NCBI RefSeq assembly: GCF_003628535.1
Contig: NZ_RBCI01000006.1
Location: 1 to 64,000 of the forward strand
Source of the DNA: Flavisolibacter nicotianae
GTDB lineage: Bacteria; Bacteroidota; Bacteroidia; Chitinophagales; Chitinophagaceae
Length of the DNA: 64,000 nucleotides
Direction of reading: 5' to 3'
Positions 60,599-64,000 of the stretch are shown one piece after another; position 1 is the first letter of the stretch; each line of letters opens with the position of its first letter. The notes beneath the pieces were generated by a model. The model was not told the origin of the DNA, searched no databases, and saw nothing but the letters and a program-made list of their open reading frames with translations. The position numbers were made by a program, and so were the translations under genes.

Positions 60599-61198
60599 TT
60601 AAAAGTTTTGTTCTGATACGTCGCCGAAGTCTCCCAAATCATTTTCAACGTCGCCAAAATCGCTTTCCGGCAAGCTGCCTTGAAACTGCATGGCGCTGTC
60701 GGTAAGCTGGTTTTCAATGGCGTCAAGTGCAGCCAGGTCATTGTTTGGATAAGAGAAGTATTGCAGTTCGCCAAAGCCATTCGCGGTACTGCTAACAAGC
60801 CCTTTCTTTTTAAGTTTATCCAGGTAGATTTTTTCTGAAAAGCTTTCTTTAAAAGCTTGTAGGCGTTCTTTTACACCGTCCAATCCTTCAATACCGCTCA
60901 CGGCAGTGTTGGTCTTTGCAAAACTGTTTGCAGCCATCATTCCGATACCGAGCATCTGTGTGAGCTTGTTGCCGGAGTAGTGACCGACACCTGTGGTGAT
61001 GATGCCGACAACAAAAGAGGGTTTCCCGATGGCTGCACCAAGCAGCCCACCGCCTAAGACACCTACCAGAATGCCTTTGCCGGTTTCGATGGCCGTGTTT
61101 TTTATATTGCCTTCGGTCTTGAGTTCAGAGCCAAAGCCCTGCATCATGGTTTGCCGCTTCCCCTTTTTGGTGTAACGGCCCTTTTTACGTTTTGCCAT
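60599..61198 (-). CDS. basic-tail glycine-rich membrane protein
   Basis: A 199-residue protein. Residues 1-16 are highly basic (AKRKKGRYTKKGKR). Two Gly/Ala-rich hydrophobic segments lie at about 41-60 (ILVGVLGGGLLGAAIG) and 62-75, with a weaker one at 80-92. SGIEGLDGVKERL at 101-113 precedes a charged C-terminus ending in acidic repeats (DFGDVENDLGDFGDV). It would suit an internal membrane protein contacting nucleic acid. No family recognised. Confidence 0.55.
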   Translation of the reverse strand: MAKRKKGRYTKKGKRQTMMQGFGSELKTEGNIKNTAIETGKGILVGVLGGGLLGAAIGKPSFVVGIITTGVGHYSGNKLTQMLGIGMMAANSFAKTNTAVSGIEGLDGVKERLQAFKESFSEKIYLDKLKKKGLVSSTANGFGELQYFSYPNNDLAALDAIENQLTDSAMQFQGSLPESDFGDVENDLGDFGDVSEQNF

Positions 61199-61222
61199 TT
61201 TGTTTTGTTTTTGAGTTTGGAT

Positions 61223-63085
61223 TTAGAGCAGGGCAACTGCTGTTTTCTTTTGATGTTTATGTTTTGCTTTGGATGTGTGCTTTGCTTTCCGCTTGTGGTT
61301 TCTCTTCTTTGGTTTAGGTATGCCGGAAAGCGAACGAGAAGATGATTTTGCCGGGGATGGCTTTGGTTTTAATACTGCAAATCCTATCGCAAGGAGACTA
61401 ACACCACCGACACCGATAGCCACAGGTTTAAGCCAGCTTTTGTTTTTGTCCCAAAAGGTTTCTTTCGTAGGTGGCGTGTCAGTTGTTGTATTGGCCATTG
61501 AAGTATTTGCAACTGCATTCGATGTAGTAACAACTGCATTGCTTTGCGGCACAACGCTACTTTCTTGTTCTTCACTGGACGTTTCGCTTACCGGAGCAAG
61601 TGCATTGGTTTGCGAGGAGTATGCACTTTCCTCGGACTTCATCATTGCGTTATCCGTTCTTACCAAAGCGGTGTTGGTTGATGAAGGCGCGATGTTTTCT
61701 ACTGAGACACTTGCACCCGAACTGTTCATTACTTCTTTTGCCGCTTCTTTTGCTTCACCTTCAGGGATGGGAGTTGTATTGGGAACAGGTTGATTGTTTT
61801 CAGCAGCTTCGTTGACCTGCGGGTCAAAGTCTTTTGAACCTTCCCCTTTTCCACCAAAAATGTTACCGATTTGTTTTAGTGAGGCCACAATGCCGGCCAG
61901 CACTCCCATTGCAGCACCAACCGATGCAAGCGTAACAGGTTCACCCAATTGCCCAAGTCCTTGAAAGCCTTCCATACCATCTACGTTTTCCGAGCGGTAG
62001 ATGTCGGGGCCAAGAAGCTGCGGGAGCGGCGTGTAAGCATTCATGTACTCGATGCCAGCGAATGAAATCCCATCCAAGCCTGCAACGGCTTTGTCCTTGT
62101 TGCCTTTGCCGCCAAGCATGGCCTTCTTTAAGTTCTTTGGGTTGCCACCTGCACCGTAAAAGATTTTCTCCAGCTTTTCACGGGTGGCAACAAGCCGCCC
62201 AAACTTCTGCGGATCAATTCCTTTTCCAGCCGCTTGTTCTGGTGCGAGATAGCTCCAGCGAAGCCGTCCGGCAACGTTCTTCACGTTCAACTTCATTGCA
62301 GCGAGTATGCCGTTGCGAAGTAGCACTGTCGCCGGATTAACACGATTAACAGTGTTTAGTACCTTTTTGAAAAAGCCTTTTTTCTTTGGCTTTGCATTGT
62401 TGGATGCAGCTTTTGCTTTTGTCTTTTGCGCTTTTTTAGCACTCAACTTTTGTAGAAGTGAAGGCTTCTTGGTTTTGGCTGTGGCATTTGCAGACTTGTT
62501 TTTTTTCTTGCCGTATAGTTGGCCCAAGTCGCCATCAAAGCCATTGAGATATTGTAAGTCCATAGGATAATCTTTCTTTTCTGAATAGGGTACTTCGTAA
62601 TTGAACTTGTCGGTTACACAATCAATCGGAATTTCTTTTCCATTGAGCACGACAACGGGGTAGATATGCTGAAAGTAGTCCCGGTGGTATTTGGTTATCC
62701 GTAGGACGTGTTGGATTTTGAGGTTACTTAGGATAGAGGATATAAACACCGAGTAACAATCGCAATCCACCCCGCTTTTTCTGTCGTGCCAGGCTCTTGC
62801 CGGACTTCTTATCTGCTCATAGCCCTCTTGGTCTTTTTTATAAGCGATGTGTTGATAAACGAAGTGCCAAATGTTCGAGCATGTTTCATAGGTGTTATTC
62901 GTTTTAAGCAGTTGTGTAATCATTTTTGTTTGGTCAAGGGTTTCACTGACCACCTTTGGAATGAAGGCAACTGTATGTGTTACATCTGCATTGGTGCGAA
63001 TGGTTTTGTTTGTTCCTTCCGCTTTGGGAAAGAGATGAGAATACTGCTCACCGCTGCGGATGTTACGTTTGCGTCCTGCTTCCAT
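61223..63085 (-). CDS. transglutaminase-fold protein with hydrophobic middle and basic C-terminal membrane tail
   Basis: A 620-residue protein. The N-terminal papain/transglutaminase core has SGVDCDCYSVF (Cys108/110), DYFQHIYPVV (His140) and IPIDCVTD (Asp155), in Cys-His-Asp order. A Lys-rich region (about 195-240) follows, then helices, AGLDGISF (335-342) and DGMEGFQGLGQL (369-380). A Gly/Ala hydrophobic segment (about 385-410), a Thr/Ser linker, a C-terminal TM helix (VAIGVGGVSLLAIGFAVL) and a strongly basic tail complete it. It could act on peptidoglycan or as a maturation protease of the element. Confidence 0.7.
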   Translation of the reverse strand: MEAGRKRNIRSGEQYSHLFPKAEGTNKTIRTNADVTHTVAFIPKVVSETLDQTKMITQLLKTNNTYETCSNIWHFVYQHIAYKKDQEGYEQIRSPARAWHDRKSGVDCDCYSVFISSILSNLKIQHVLRITKYHRDYFQHIYPVVVLNGKEIPIDCVTDKFNYEVPYSEKKDYPMDLQYLNGFDGDLGQLYGKKKNKSANATAKTKKPSLLQKLSAKKAQKTKAKAASNNAKPKKKGFFKKVLNTVNRVNPATVLLRNGILAAMKLNVKNVAGRLRWSYLAPEQAAGKGIDPQKFGRLVATREKLEKIFYGAGGNPKNLKKAMLGGKGNKDKAVAGLDGISFAGIEYMNAYTPLPQLLGPDIYRSENVDGMEGFQGLGQLGEPVTLASVGAAMGVLAGIVASLKQIGNIFGGKGEGSKDFDPQVNEAAENNQPVPNTTPIPEGEAKEAAKEVMNSSGASVSVENIAPSSTNTALVRTDNAMMKSEESAYSSQTNALAPVSETSSEEQESSVVPQSNAVVTTSNAVANTSMANTTTDTPPTKETFWDKNKSWLKPVAIGVGGVSLLAIGFAVLKPKPSPAKSSSRSLSGIPKPKKRNHKRKAKHTSKAKHKHQKKTAVALL

Positions 63086-63095
63086 TGGGTACGGA

Positions 63096-63578
63096 TTATT
63101 TCTTTATCGTAATGTCTTGTTTGTTTTCGTAGGGCAGCTTGATAATGCCCAGGTTTATCGTTGTCATCGTGCGAACGGTTATGATTTCCGTACCGCCACC
63201 AATGAGCGTTTTTATTAGTGTAAAAGCCATCGAGAAAACATTGCTCATTGGAATTTGTACCATGATGTTGTCAATCATTAATTCACCATGAGCAGGTAAC
63301 TTGAACTCTTTATTCAGCGGCGTTGAGCTACCAATCACCGTGTCCTTGTAAAGAAGTTTAAGAAAGGGAGCAATTAAAGAAAAGCTCCCGTTGCTTGGGT
63401 TTTTCAATAGGACATCGAGGCGAATGGTAAGCCCATTCCAGCTAAGCGAATGGATAGATGCCTTCGGCACGACAACCAATTCAGCTCCGGCAGTTTTTAG
63501 GTTTTTCAAGTAGGTCCATCCTGCGTAAGCGCCAGCGCCAAGTACAGTAGTGGTCAATATCTTGGTGGCAAGGCTCAT
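63096..63578 (-). CDS. LEA type 2-like beta-sandwich protein with N-terminal membrane helix
   Basis: A 160-residue protein. An N-terminal TM helix (LTTTVLGAGAYAGWTYL) precedes a domain with LSWNGLTIRLDVLLKNPSNG, LLYKDTVIGSSTPL and the FKLPAHGELMIDNIMVQIP block. This is the WHy/LEA14 pattern of paired strands and an NP motif. Related domains occur in Bacteroidetes phage-like loci. It overlaps the next gene by four bases. Confidence 0.6.
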   Translation of the reverse strand: MSLATKILTTTVLGAGAYAGWTYLKNLKTAGAELVVVPKASIHSLSWNGLTIRLDVLLKNPSNGSFSLIAPFLKLLYKDTVIGSSTPLNKEFKLPAHGELMIDNIMVQIPMSNVFSMAFTLIKTLIGGGTEIITVRTMTTINLGIIKLPYENKQDITIKK

Positions 63579-63760
63579 TTTGCTTTGCTTCTGCGTTTGT
63601 CAATAAGGTCAGCAGCCAGTTTGTAACCGAGCCAGATGCCGCCACCGATGATGGCTTTTATGGCGTAATCTGTTAGTCCCGTCAGATCAATGTTGGCGAG
63701 GAAGATGCACCCGGTAAGCAGCATATTGCTGCCGACGTTTTCGGAATGTTTGTTATCCAT
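63575..63760 (-). CDS. small membrane protein (two hydrophobic segments)
   Basis: A 61-residue protein. Segments NMLLTGCIFLANIDLTGL and AIIGGGIWLGYKLAADLI are followed by a basic DKRRSKAK tail. No recognised family; part of the same translationally coupled leftward block. Confidence 0.5.
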   Translation of the reverse strand: MDNKHSENVGSNMLLTGCIFLANIDLTGLTDYAIKAIIGGGIWLGYKLAADLIDKRRSKAK

Positions 63761-63772
63761 AGGATTTATATT

Positions 63773-64000
63773 TTAAGCGGCTGTTTTAATCGCAATTTTC
63801 TGCGGTAGGCCAATGGCGTTCACAATCTTCGCCACATCGTGCACCGTGAAATATTGGCTGTCTTTTTTTTCTACATCGGGAACTTTCGTAATCCATTTGC
63901 GGATGGTCTTGGTGGACACATCGTAGATTTCAGCGAGGTCTTTTATCCGGTACGGCTTGATGAGAAGACAACCTTCCTCATCGAAGTAATTTCGTTTGAC
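63773..64000 (-). CDS. helix-turn-helix DNA-binding protein (5' truncated by window edge)
   Basis: 75 residues are visible, with the start beyond base 64000. YRIKDLAEIYDVSTKTIRKW is a helix-turn-helix and QYFTVHDVAKIVNAIGLP is a second helical element. It resembles MerR/excisionase or phage Cro-like regulators. The element continues past the window. Confidence 0.65.
   Translation of the reverse strand, partial: VKRNYFDEEGCLLIKPYRIKDLAEIYDVSTKTIRKWITKVPDVEKKDSQYFTVHDVAKIVNAIGLPQKIAIKTAA

Noticed and set aside
46571-64000. Tailed-phage interpretation
   Set aside because: I looked for terminase, portal, tape-measure and HK97-type signatures and saw none, although the element is cut at the right edge.

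Overview
The window reads as a Bacteroidota chromosome, most likely Chitinophagaceae or a close relative. The evidence is the Bacteroidetes-type TraE/F/G/I/J/K/L/M/N conjugation module, the MobA/MobB/T4CP set, the Sno-type helicase and the phage integrase with a SAM-like core domain. The genus cannot be named from sequence reading alone. Nearly everything here is accessory DNA. The only clear backbone is about 3 kb (40.2-43.3 kb) holding tRNA-Leu(TAA), tRNA-Gly(GCC), a small membrane protein, a GT2 glycosyltransferase, a sensor histidine kinase and tRNA-Leu(GAG).

Region A (1-5.6 kb) is a head-to-tail run of small, unrelated, mostly unrecognised genes, all on +. They are separated by long imperfect palindromes ending in a GTT-type core followed by a GCAAC/GCGAA-like junction. 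This is how an integron cassette array with attC sites looks. No integron integrase is inside the window. One cassette gene carries an in-frame amber codon.

Region B (5.6-40 kb) is an integrative conjugative element or its remains. It holds a leftward mobilisation module (T4CP, relaxase, relaxosome protein, a candidate oriT, primase, RadC, SSB, GIY-YIG). Next comes defence cargo: a type I restriction-modification operon, hsdM - yhcG-like nuclease - hsdS - OLD-family nuclease - hsdR. After it come a Crp/Fnr regulator, a lipoprotein with a possible permuted papain fold, and small regulators. The region closes with a rightward tra operon (28-39 kb) that has three tandem TraI-like paralogues. No ICE integrase is present in the window.

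Region C (43.3-64 kb, running off the right edge) is a second element, apparently integrated at tRNA-Leu(GAG). Its tyrosine integrase points right. At least twenty further genes form one dense leftward block: an excisionase-like protein, a RadA-like ATPase, a 1831-residue RadC-methylase-MutS-I-like-helicase fusion, a holin/spanin-like lysis group, five peptidoglycan-directed proteins, and a series of small beta-rich and basic-plus-membrane proteins. No terminase, portal, tail or conjugation gene is visible. My leading inference is an undescribed tail-less, membrane-containing provirus, or a very unusual integrative element. Several of its proteins share a G-[LIM]-[ED]-G-[LIFA] motif, often at a domain boundary or N-terminus, which resembles sites cut by viral maturation proteases.
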